Assembly: GCA_002110485.1 (NCBI GenBank)
Contig: MOWL01000068.1
Coordinates: 1,364,001 to 1,428,000 of the forward strand
From: Emergomyces orientalis
Taxonomy: Eukaryota > Ascomycota > Eurotiomycetes > Onygenales > Ajellomycetaceae
Direction: 5' to 3'
DNA: 64,000 nt
A model generated the notes under the pieces. The model had not been told where the DNA came from, did not search any database, and worked only from the letters and a program-made list of their open reading frames with translations. Below, piece after piece: positions 10,831 to 21,055 of this stretch; position 1 is the first letter of the stretch; each line of letters starts with the position of its first letter. The translations under genes and the position numbers were made by a program.

Positions 10831-12633
10831 AAGGTGAGTGCCTTGAAGCGAACCTTGCGGCCCATATCCTTCATTGCTGCAAGAAATATATTACTCTTTT
10901 GCATCACACGCTTGTCATTAATAATCTCTTGTGCCGGAACCTGAGCTAGAATATGATCGATTTTCATTTGCTTAACTGTGTTGTTTATGAGTGGACGAAG
11001 TTCTGAAATGAGAGTATCATGCATTACATACCTTTCAACATCAAGGATATTTTATTCTTTGCCTCATCGGAGTTCTCACATGATTCAGCAAGAGCGATTG
11101 CAAGATAATTCATGGGCTTTGAATAGCGCAATCCATATGCTGTGAGAGGAGAATCGAGAAGCCTAGACTGATGAATATAGTCCATCATTAGATGTTTTCT
11201 TTTTCGTTGCTCTGAGGTCCCTTTCCAGTCCTCCACAACATATTCCTTGCTGCTTGGCATGTCAATTCCCATTATTTGCACATATTCATCCACTTCTTGA
11301 AGTTGGCCTAGGCGATATAACACCACATTCAAAAGGCGCGACACTTCCTCGCTGCTTGGCTGATGCTTCCCTCCCAAGAATCTAAATAGTGTAGAGTGAA
11401 GCCCGACATTACCACCAAGGCTATGCCCACGGTGATTTGAGGAGAGATACTCGGTGGCACGATATGCTAATTCGCGGCTCATTGACGCCGTCCTGTGTGT
11501 GGGAGCCGCCAGTTGGCTGTCGGTATCGACACTGTTGGTGCCACTTGGTGGAATGGGCCGGAGATATTCCCATCCTTCTCTGAATCGATCCAAGGGAAAG
11601 CTTGTGCGCTTTCCAAAATGAGCTTCCCATTCATCATTTTGAGCGGAGAAGTGGATTTGTTGTTCTTCAACTAAGGACTGAACTTTTGTAGCGGTTTTGA
11701 ATATCTTGTATGCGAGGTCTATGTAAGTGGGATGTGTACAAATTTCTAATTTCTCTTTGCCCTGCTCCTCAATTGCGATTACGGACCGCATTATTGCGCA
11801 GGCCATGCTGCTTCCGCATGCTCTGCCAGCGCTGCGACTCAGGGACCAGGAACGGGTTTCCTGCTTGATACCAGCACCTGTAATCCCAGTCACATTGAGA
11901 AACTCATCCTTGTTACTGTTGGGCTGCACCAACCAACCTCCGGAGTAACAAGCTGTAATAAAGAGAGTTACGTCAGCAGACGGATGGAGTGCACGTTTGA
12001 ATTGTCCGATTGTCAACCGTGGTACCTTTTGTGGATTTTCGTTCTCCTCACCAAGGTAGACCCCGTGGGTATCCATATCGCCATGGCCAAAAATAAACAC
12101 AATCAAATTTTCTTTATTCGCTGCTGCCAGATCGGCCTGTTCCTTTAGAGTTGACAAAAAATGTTCGAGGAGAAGAGCACGTGGGACTACTCGTATGTTC
12201 CCTGATTGTTGGATCGCTCCCACAATGTCTTTGTCGAGTACAATCCTGCGCTCGTTGCGAGGGTCCCCATGGGCGTATTCACCATACTTTTCCACCAATT
12301 TTTCTGGCATCTCTGTGGTAAGCCAGATTTGGGATTCAGTGCATTTCGCGTTAATCCAGGACTCAATCACGTTATGAACAGACTTGAAAGCTTACACATG
12401 GGGGACAAAAGATGGTGGAAAAGGTAAAAGTCACTGAAGAACCATCCATCTATTGATGGGGAGGCGTGTCCTTTGTAATCAGTGGCACCACAGACTGCAA
12501 TGACTCGACTTCGTGCTGATACATCTGGAGGGCAGGATGTTTTAAATGCCATATTAAGCAGGCTTTCCTTGTTGCCTTGAATGCGATCAACAATATTAAA
12601 ATCTTCTGGCATTTCACTTGGCATGATACTCAT
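10806..12633 (-). CDS. Clan-CD (caspase/legumain-fold) protease-like protein with two frameshifts
   Basis: ATG at 12633. The first segment (12633 to about 12388) encodes a beta-strand VIAVCG and a hydrophobic FFSDFYLFHHLL segment. The main segment (12388 to 11024) contains the clan-CD signature: strand-His IFGHGD (His codon near 12085) and, about 45 residues on, strand-Cys FITACYSGGW (Cys codon near 11950). A third segment (11030-10806) completes an alpha-helical C-terminus. The segments are in three frames. In each case one extra A would restore a continuous frame: at AAGCTTTC (about 12385) and at AAAGGTATG (about 11031). Introns are less likely, since the second gap would be only 29 bp and the first would remove residues that look coding. 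Similar proteins are widespread in filamentous fungi as uncharacterised caspase-like proteins; substrates are unknown. Assembly error or recent pseudogenisation are both possible. Confidence 0.65.
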
Positions 12634-13374
12634 GGTTATGGAAATAGAATGTATGTGCGTTCGGACCGAGGGGGGTCAGTTAAGGAAACCAAAGATTGAG
12701 AAAATAAAAGACAAATACACTTGATCAACTAAGTTAGTAAGGCTGGAGGAAGGTAGGAAAGACGGAGAGGACAGAGAGATTGAAACAGAAAAGATATAGA
12801 GAGGGCAGGAAGGCTTGAAGAGGACTTTCTTAGATAATCATTTTGAGTCATCAAATCTAGTGTTATATTCAACCCATGAATACTTCAAAGTTAGATATCA
12901 TATAAAGAATTCTCAAATCATGTCAATTATTCACTCTTCTCAATAACAATAAGTCGGGCACGAGTGAAGACCATATCTTACATTTATTTAACCCACAATG
13001 CCTTGATTTACTGCTCAAAGAGCATATAACAATCAACATCCTTGACTATTCTTGAAATGAAGTTGAAGTGTACATAGTATGGAATGCATCAAATAGACTT
13101 CGGGCCCGTCCAATTTTAAAAAAGCTTGGCCAACAGGATACTCTTGTGACGTCAACGACCCTTGTTGGACGTCTGAGTGGTTGTATTGGCAGCTATCTAC
13201 TGGGGGCTATATGCTGTGTGCGGGGCGCTAGTCCGTAATAAGAAGCCCACGGCTCCCACAACCCTGTATGGCCAACTTTTTAGATTGAAGCTCTAGCTCA
13301 GATCAGTATCTCATTCAAATTTGAAAGGATTTGATCAAGATTTGAGAGGGTTATTGAAGAAAACATGATTGAAG
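12634..13374. other. AT-rich island 2, left part
   Basis: AT-rich non-coding sequence between the caspase-like gene and a solo LTR. No coding frame is supported. The first 200 bp may act as the promoter of the caspase-like gene. Confidence 0.6.
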
Positions 13375-13620
13375 TGTCATGCCACAGCCTTAGTGCTAAT
13401 AGTCCATCGCTTAGGGCGCTAGCGCCTAGCTAGCGCCACACACACACATACATGTATATATACTCGCAGGGGGCCCATGCGGCTCTTGATACTCTTCTCT
13501 TAGCTAGCGATTAGCTACATACCACTACGACCATATACATATCTTGCTACTATCGTCTATTATTATCTATTCCTTCGCTATTAGCTCTTCACACTGTCTA
13601 TCCGGCGCTACGCCCTCACA
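13375..13620 (+). mobile_element. Solo LTR, 246 bp, with 5-bp target-site duplication
   Basis: The element begins TGTCATGCCACAGCC and ends GCGCTACGCCCTCACA, so it has TG...CA ends. It is flanked by a perfect TGAAG duplication (13370-13374 and 13621-13625). A near-identical copy in opposite orientation lies at 35470-35707. No internal retrotransposon sequence is attached, so this is a solo LTR left by LTR-LTR recombination. A 5-bp duplication suits copia or gypsy integrases; the class is undetermined. Confidence 0.92.
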
Positions 13621-14662
13621 TGAAGTCTCTGAGTGAAAAGAAAATCACATTTTCTCTCATAAATTTTATCATTTTTAATCAAATCTCTTCAAATTTAAAT
13701 GAAAGCTGTATCAGATCTGTTATTACTATCAGCTTCAATTTGAATGTTTTCTGATCACTGCTTACTGCTTAATTACTGTCTCAATATTTGAGAAATCTCT
13801 GTTCAATTTTTGTTTTTTCTTGTATTATTATCAAGTCTTCACAGTGTCACACTGTATCTCGCAATCATTAATAAATTATATTCTTTTTTTGATATCTCTC
13901 ACTCTCTCTGAGGGTGAAGGAGGGCAGCCACGAAAGTAGCGCCAGGGCCACGGCTGCGGCCGTGGGGATTGATCCACGTAATGAGTGAGGGTCGACGGTT
14001 AGCAGAAGGCCAAAAACGGCCGCGAAAACCGCCATATTTAGCCGCTCCCTAACCGTCACATCTTTAAATGGAGTATCTCTTGTATGGCAAGTTCAAACAA
14101 AAGGTACTAGTTGCATTGTGGTGATCAACATCGTGGTGAGGCGCACGAACACCTGATGTTGGTAGTGCAACGGCACAATTAGTCAGTTATATTGAACTTC
14201 TTCACGAAGCCCTCATATTCTATGAAGCTTGCAAGATGCTGAGTATCTGAATAGAAGTGATAAGGCGCCTCCTCAGCGCTGTCATATATACGCGTCAACA
14301 GAATGCTTACATGATGATACTCTCGCCTGATCTTCAGTAGTATGTTGCATGAGAATGATGTTACATTGAGAGAGTATGAGACAGTTCTGCAGTGAGGGCC
14401 ATAAGTCTATGACACATAGAAAAACTTGAGCCATAAAGGTAAAGAGAAATCCATGAATAAAGCATAAACATTAGTAAAAAATGGCAAAAGTTGTTTGAAT
14501 ATAAAAGATGATCTGAGCTGCACAAATGTCATCTTTCAGAAAAAAAATAAAACATTTACTCAGACAGTTTAATCTTGATTTTCAAAAATAATATCTATTT
14601 TTTAGTTTCTTATAATAATTAATAAATATTGTCTCTTATTGAATGAAATCCTGCTTCACAAA
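13621..14662. other. AT-rich island 2, middle part
   Basis: AT-rich non-coding sequence with a short GC-richer patch at about 13910-14050. A GATATCTCTCACTCTCTCTGAGGG-like run lies near 13890, and a dispersed repeat end lies at 14109-14160. No gene is seen. Confidence 0.6.
14109..14160 (+). repeat. Dispersed repeat end, copy B
   Basis: A TTGCATT...GTGGTGAT block followed by CGTGGTGAGGCGCAC matches the reverse complement of 8993-9033. The two copies face each other across about 5.1 kb that includes the tandem duplication, the caspase-like gene and the solo LTR. Confidence 0.6.
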
Positions 14663-15303
14663 ATGAAGTACAGTGTCATTATATTTAAGTTACTTAGTCT
14701 CAGTTGGTTAAGCACTGCAGACTTATCATCAAATATTAAAACTGTTAAATCTTCTATCAGTACTCTCACTTCTACTGCTGAAAACAATACACTCAATGTT
14801 TTCAGTAGAGACAATAATGACTGAGTTTGATTCACATCTTGAATCACATCTGTATGTCTGTGTTTAAAATAGTTTTTTCATGCTTTTTACAATTAACTAC
14901 TAGATATGCAAAATTCAGTGTCAAATTGATGAGGACTGTCAGATAAGTCCTGAGTGTTGTTGGTGGTCAGGATTTCAGTCTGATAAAACTAAATGTGGAA
15001 CCTCTTTATGGCCTCATTCTTGCTGGACTTACACAGATGAACGCCACAGTGCCTCAGCCATGGCCAAGGCCAGAAGTGGTGCATGGGAATGATGTGCTAC
15101 AGGTCACTATGTATATCTTGCCTCAAATTCACAGACTTTTTCAATTCTTTTCACTAACATATAAATTTCAGTGTCGTTATGATGTAGACTGCTCATATGC
15201 GCTAGAATGTTTGAATGTTGCAGGAGGTGATGACCGAAAAATTGGGTGTGGAGGTGTTGTTGGATTTTCTCATTCTTGCTGGAGTTATAGATCTGAACAG
15301 TAA
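14663..15303 (+). pseudogene. Decayed secreted protein with two Cys-rich modules, three exons
   Basis: Exon A 14663-14851 starts with a signal-like MKYSVIIFKLLSLSWLSTA. Exon B 14919-15110 and exon C 15172-15303 each begin with a Cys codon directly after a TTCAG acceptor. Introns are 67 and 61 bp with GTATGT/GTATAT donors and (second intron) a CACTAAC branch point. All junctions are phase 0 and all exons are whole codons, giving about 170 codons. Exons B and C encode versions of one module: C-x5-C-x5-C-x12-C-x8/9-C-W-(T/S)-Y, with DC, EC and HSCW in both. Four in-frame stops occur (14822, 14828, 14840 and one near 15091), all TGA, as expected from CGA decaying by C-to-T change in this AT-rich island. 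The family is unknown to me. The intact splice signals argue for recent decay. If the frame is read differently only exon C (ending SCWSYRSEQ) survives. Confidence 0.5.
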
Positions 15304-15793
15304 CATGGTGGCGCGGAGATAGTATGAATGGTGACATCACATAGAGATAATTATATGGGGAACTGAATGAATGGGCTGGATTGAAGAGATACTAATGCAT
15401 ACGAGGGTCCGACCAGAGGTTGAGGTGAGCGGTAGCTTACAAATCATCTAGGGGCAGGTTACTGTGGGTACTAGGGGCTAGGGATTTGTTTGTAAAAGAG
15501 ATTTTTAAGGTGGGAGGTTAGCGTAGAATGACAACGAATAAAACTGGATTGCGAGCTCTACGGCTTGTTATAACCATGGCGCTCTCGCTAGCTATATTAC
15601 AAAATATGCCTCTATACGGGCATTTTACATACAGATAATCAGTACCCCGTAGTCCGCTATTTAATATGAAATATCCAAATTAAGAAGAAACTCGGAGAAA
15701 AATAACAATAGTAGGCGGAGTGGCACATTCGGTGGAGATTTGAGTGGTTGGTTTGCGGCCTATCGGCGCCAATTAATAATCAGGACTTCGACA

Positions 15794-15888
15794 TAACGTG
15801 ATCCACAAGCAGTGAAACAATTTGTACCACCACATCAAATTTTGTATGGTGGTACAAAGTGTGTTTTACTTGCTTGTGAATCGCATTA
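15794..15888. repeat. Long imperfect inverted repeat (MITE-like hairpin)
   Basis: The left arm contains CACAAGCA...TTGTACCACCA and the right arm its near reverse complement TGGTGGTACAA...TGCTTGTG. The arms extend outward through GTGATCC / AATCGCATTA with a few mismatches. Arms are about 40 bp and the loop about 13 bp. It has the shape of a miniature inverted-repeat transposable element or a transposon-end relic. Confidence 0.7.
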
Positions 15889-16823
15889 ACTAGAGATACT
15901 CTCTAATAAGATCACCATGAAATATGCTAACTGATTGCAATTGATGGTGATTACTCTGTACATTCAAGAATGGGGAATTATGAGACTTCTAACCCACATC
16001 AACTCATGAAGTTGAAAAATTATTTTCATGCAAAACAATTCAACAATTTTACATATAAAACACTTCATAAACAGAGATAAATATATTTGATTGAAAATAA
16101 TTAAAAATTGATAGAGACAGTGTTCGCATATGTATATTTGAGATATTTAACATTTCATTTGATATATTTTGTTGAGAGATGCAGAAAGAAAAGATTTACA
16201 GTGTAATATCTTTTCTCTTTGCATAATATGCTTGCTTGTGAATGTGATTTTTGAATATGAGGGTGTGTATATCAGAAGTATTAGTGAATTTGAAAGAGCA
16301 GCTGAACTTTCTTGATGACAAAGTGTATATATACCTCTCTGGTTGGGTTGGGAACAGATGTGAGCTGGAGGGGGTGAGGATCTGTGAATGTGAATAAGTA
16401 ATGAGAAAATAACATGACATATTAAACAAGATTAAAATAAAACCAGGCCCTTCTCAATGGTAAAAACAAGAAGCTTGGAAAAAGGTATTGTATTGCATGC
16501 GGCAGGTACTAAAGAATGCCCTGCAGAGTAAAAGAGGGAAGAGAAAAAAAAAAGAACAGAACAGAACAAAGAGATTTCAATGAAATCACCAAATTTATCA
16601 TGGAAAATCGCCATGGCCATGGGATGTACATAATCTCATTGAAAAGGAACCTTCGGAAAAAGTGTTTGTTGTATATTTTAATATTTTTTCCCTTTTTATT
16701 TCTTTCGAAGCAATGTATTCCCCCCATTTAACCCGCGCACAAAAACAAGACAAAACCATTAAAAAAGAAAAAAACACCCCAATTTCTTTCTATTTCAATT
16801 CCCCCCGCCGACAACCCGCCGGT
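15889..16823. other. AT-rich island 2, right part
   Basis: AT-rich non-coding sequence that grades into normal composition near 16800, at the 3' end of the eL6 gene. No gene is seen; the last few hundred bases are probably its 3' UTR. Confidence 0.6.
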
Positions 16824-17816
16824 CTACCACTTCATTTCATGAGGCTTATCGCCTTTCCGCAGGCTGAAGCTGGAGGATAGGTAGCTGGCCAGGAACTGCT
16901 CCTTTTTTATTGTGGCCAAGAGGGGTTGGTCTATGGCCTTTTGGTCGTTGGCACGGGCGGAAACAACCTTCTTCTTCTGTTTCAATCATGCAATCAGTAA
17001 CTGATACTCACGCAAATCCACATAATTAAACGTAGGTAAGTCGCCAAAAATTTTTAAAAGAGCCATGGAGCAAAATAAGGTATATCTTTTTTTGACAACC
17101 CAATCAGAAAAACACGTACCTCGGGCTTCTCTCCCTGCTTGAAGAACGCTTCCTCTCCCTTCTTCTCAGCCTTTTTCTCCCGGGTGAAGTACTCGGATTC
17201 GGAAGCCTTCTCCAAAACCTTATCGTCAATGCCCTTGATATCGACCTTCGCGCTGGTGGCAATGACGTATCTGGCATTTACTCTTCGGAGAGGAACGCCA
17301 TTTAGTTTGAAGGGACCGGTAACGAGGAGGACACCTTGGGGAAGGTGCTTGAGGAGGACGACACGCTTGCCACGGAAACGACCAGCGAGGAGGATGAGGA
17401 TGGTGCCGGGTTGAAGACTGGCCCGGGGCTTAGCGGGATGGATTGTCTTGCGAACCTGTTTGATACCAATCTTGTTAGTTATCTTAACTGTGAAAAACTT
17501 TTAAATTTTCAATGTGCGCGCTGATCGCGAAATTGTTGCGTATGTGTGTGTGTTGGTGTATCAAACAACGCCCATCAATCCCCTTATCTACATCTGGGGA
17601 TATCGAAGAAAATATCTCCCAACAACTCCAATAATTCCCGGACAGAGATAAATATTTTGGCAGCAGTAGTACAGGCGATAAAATACTGACTTTCTTCGGC
17701 TGGAAATCATCCTCGGTGGGATACCACTTTTGTGCCTTCTGGGCGGGGACGGTCCTCTCGCCCTTTCCAAACTTCTTCGTCTGGCCAACAGACTTTGAGT
17801 CCAAAGTCGCCGACAT
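16824..17816 (-). CDS. RPL6: 60S ribosomal protein L6 (eL6)
   Basis: Structural protein of the large ribosomal subunit. Three exons on the minus strand, 17816-17691, 17455-17120 and 16976-16824, are all phase 0 and give 204 aa, the usual fungal eL6 size. The first intron is long (235 bp) with a GTCAGT donor, a common feature of ribosomal protein genes. Recognisable blocks are the basic N-terminus (SATLDSKSVGQTKKFGKG), the KOW-like core GTILILLAGRFRGKRVV then LLVTGPFKLNGVPLRRVNARYV in exon 2, and the basic C-terminus ending KGDKPHEMKW. It is transcribed divergently from RPN13, with 405 bp between start codons. Confidence 0.95.
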
Positions 17817-18221
17817 ATTGGCTATTGTGACGAAGATGTGGAAAAGAAGAATATTAGGAATTGGAAGAGGTCCAAGTTGTCGATGGTCGTTGGGTGTCGG
17901 GGGTCGTTTGTCGTCTGGCTTGGGGGTGGCCGTGATCGCAAGTCGATGTATGTCTGTGGTGTTTTGTGGGATCCCTTGCCCTATCCATTAGCCGAACGCG
18001 CTAGTGCCAATCTGGAGCTGCGGGTTGTCTGGGTCAAACCACCTGACTTGGAACCTTCTGCGGGTATCATCACCAACCATCAACACAGAACAACGACGAC
18101 CCACCGACGTCAGTGTCATCGCCATAACAGGGTATCTGTTCACTCTCGACTATACACTTCCCTACATACACAGTAGTGATATCCCTGATTGCTGGTTTAC
18201 CTCAAGGAACCTCCAGTAGCC
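17817..18221. promoter_or_regulatory. Divergent promoter region between RPL6 and RPN13
   Basis: A 405-bp stretch separates the start codons of a ribosomal protein gene and a proteasome receptor gene on opposite strands, so both promoters must lie here. I see no canonical TATA box and no clear proteasome-associated GGTGGCAAA element. Confidence 0.6.
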
Positions 18222-19799
18222 ATGTCGATAGCACCCATCATCACCTTCAAAGCAGGCCTCTGCGATCTTGATGTAAGTAGCTTGCTTCACCGTCTAGGCT
18301 CCCCAAACGGCGTTCCCCAAATTGAGTGTCAATCCAGAAAACAACTGTCTGAGGTATACAAATCTGACGGACCTACTCCATTTAGACCTCTGTTTCCCCC
18401 CCAAGAGTAAAGCCAAAGCCAGCTCCAGGCTACATTTATCTCTATTCAGAAGATGACCTGGTACACTTTTGCTGGCGTCGACGCTCTGTTTCGCTCGACG
18501 AACCAGAGTTAGACCTAGTCATGGTCCCATCCGATGGCACTTTTACTCCCTACAAACCCACCAGCGCAGAAAACCCTTCCAACACCGACAGACCCACCAA
18601 CGGAAGAGTATATGCTTTGAAATTCTCATCCAGCTCGCAGAGACATCTGTTCTGGTTGCAATCAAGAAGCCAACATCAAAACGGGAACCCAGCTTGGTTC
18701 AGCTCAAGAGATTTAGAAATAGGACGGATCGTGAACACCTTACTACAAGGCGAGGACATTGATGTTCGGGATGCCATCGCCAACCTCCCTAGGGATAATC
18801 ATGATGGCAACGGGGGCGACGACGATGAAACCATGGAGGATGTCGAAGGCACAGACCACAGTCCAGTTCATAGAAGGGGTGGTAGCGGTGGCGCGGGACC
18901 AGGTGCTACTGGAGGAGATATACGGGAAGAGGGCCAGGAGTCGAGGGAAGGCGGCGCCGACGGTGGAAGAGCGTAGGTACAACTTTCCGCATTTATGATC
19001 GGAGATTTTATCAGGGAAAAAGAAAAGCAACAAACAAAGCAAACACAAATGGAGTGGTTCCTGTTTTGCACAATGCGATCCACACCATTATGTAATTACC
19101 CAGATGATGTCCTGTTCATGGCTCGAGTACGAATTTAAAATCATATCCCGATCTTTTTTAACTTCCCCGGCTTCTTTTTTGTTAGGGTATATATTGTTTA
19201 TTCGGGCGCTGACTGTGCCATACAAAAGTGCTACTGCCTCATCAGATCCATCCTCAGTTGTCCAAAATCTCCTCAGATCCCTCCAGCAACAACAAGGAAA
19301 GCAGCGGTCGGGGTCAGAAGCGGCTGAGGACCCGTTCACAACACTTTCAGAGCTACTTCCCCCATCATCAACGCTCCCCTTCATTGAATCTGCGGACTCC
19401 CAAACGGTCGACCATCTACTGAGCTTTCTCCCTACGTCACTATTATTCCTTGCGCAAACTAAGGTCGATGAAATACCCAACAACATCGAACCAGGCTCCG
19501 AAGCCGCGAAAGCCGCAATGCAGGCCTTGACTCTTGAACAAAAACGAGATGTCCTGAGGAGGGTTCTGCGATCCCCACAATTTACGCAGAGCCTTGGTAG
19601 TCTTACTGTTGCATTGCGCGATGGTGGACTACCCAGTATCAGCGATGCGCTGAACATCAAAGTGGAAAACGGCGGGTTCATGCGTCGTGGTGGGGTCCCG
19701 CTTGGAGGGGGAGATGCGGTTCGCGCATTTCTGGAAGGAGTCAAGAGGCATGTTGAAGAAAAGGAGCATGGCGGCCAAGACACGATGGAGACAGACTAG
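18222..19799 (+). CDS. RPN13: 26S proteasome ubiquitin receptor Rpn13 (ADRM1)
   Basis: Subunit of the 19S regulatory particle that binds ubiquitin and recruits the deubiquitinase UCH37. Exons are 18222-18272, 18386-18972 and about 19229-19799, giving 402 aa. The first junction is phase 0 and the second phase 2. The second intron has a GTAGGT donor, a CTGAC branch point and a CAAAAG acceptor, and this choice removes an in-frame TAG at 18974. The Pru domain occupies about residues 5-130 (ITFKAGLC, then PGYIYLYSEDDLVHFCWRRR, then LKFSSSSQRHLFWLQS). An acidic linker and a Gly-rich linker follow, then a C-terminal DEUBAD domain (about 290-385; ALTLEQKRDVLRRVLRSPQF, then SISDALNI). Domain order and length fit fungal Rpn13. 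The exact acceptor of the third exon is the least certain part. Confidence 0.93.
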
Positions 19800-21055
19800 G
19801 GGGAAATGGTAGAAGCTGTAGATTGGTTGCAGGAATGAATACAAACTTAAAATGATACGACGGCTACCTCGCACCTACAAGGTATCTTGTCTCACAAAAA
19901 AAACAAAAAACAAAAAAAATATGAATGATGAATGATCCATAGGTTCATAAGTACCGAAAAACCCCGGTAACTGTGTTTCAAGAATTTATGTACTTCGCAG
20001 GAAAGGACAAAATGCAACTACTAGTGGTTACAAGGCTAGTTACAGGATTCGTAACTGAGGGAAGATCAATGCACTAGAAGTATTAATAGCACGCACTGTG
20101 GATCATGTTCACGTGATCTTGTATCTGGCCCGTTCCTGAGCTGTCTTGAAAGTTTGAACGTCAGTCGGGAAGAGAGCCACGGTACGGTACTTTATGAAAA
20201 AGAAGAAGAAAAAATAGCAATATTCTTCTGAATTATTCATTTGAAAATGCATGCAATTTTGGAAGCCAGTGGAGATCATTTCAAAAGTCCATTCGAACCA
20301 GCCAAAGAAAATACCTTTCAAATAAAGAACCCAGGCGCCCGTTAAACGTCGGTTAGCCCTGCTAGTGTGGTGCAAAGCCACAGGTGGTTGATGCCTTGCC
20401 CAGCCGCCCTGAAAGGATTTGCGACACGTCAGCCTCATCAGTTCGCAAGCGGGTGTATTCGAAATACATCGTTTATTACTCCTAGCTCGCACTGGACGCT
20501 TACTGTGGATACGTTGTAATGTCCTTACAGTACATTCGGAGCTCCATGCTAATTAACTGCTGCCCCCGTTGTGTATTGGAAAACTGCTGCTAAATTACAA
20601 ACGTACAGTACGTACAGTGCCTTTGTAAGTGCTTCGGCTTTAACCCTGATAAAACTCGCCGGACCCCCTTCTAATTGAGCTACCAACAAACAACAATCCA
20701 GGAAATATGATGAAACAAGGCTGAATGAATGATCTACTGATGAAAGTCCCATCATACCGTTAATCAGGAACCAAAGCGACTTCCTGCTCGCCGGAAGACA
20801 CAGGGCACCAATAATACCTCCACTGATAGACACCACGTTGATTGATCTCGCCCACCCCCACATAATAAACAGCGGCCGAACATTTCTATTCGTGCACGGA
20901 ACCAACTTGCGTTGCTGCTCATTTTGCGCGCAGAGGCAGTGGTACCATACTTCGACAATACGCATATCCAGATTGGACTTCTTTGGGACTGTTAATGACG
21001 TTGCTTCTTTTGCGCTTATGAGATGTCTGCCTTCCGATAGCCAACGCCAATCAGC
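19800..21055. other. Intergenic and CCH1 leader, no gene seen
   Basis: 1.26 kb without a supported gene between RPN13 and CCH1. Minus-strand frames near 20109-20492 and 20549-21100 are open but read as shadows without domain signal. The last few hundred bases are GC-normal and probably hold the CCH1 promoter and 5' UTR. Confidence 0.55.

Noticed and set aside
12325..12394. Intron (GTAAGC...CCACAG) as explanation for the first caspase-like frameshift
   Set aside because: Possible by signal, but it would delete a segment (IWLTTE and its surroundings) that reads like conserved coding sequence. The one-base shift is simpler; kept as an alternative.
13621..14660. Possible internal retrotransposon sequence next to the solo LTR
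   Set aside because: The perfect target duplication closes the LTR on both sides, so the adjacent sequence is not its internal region.
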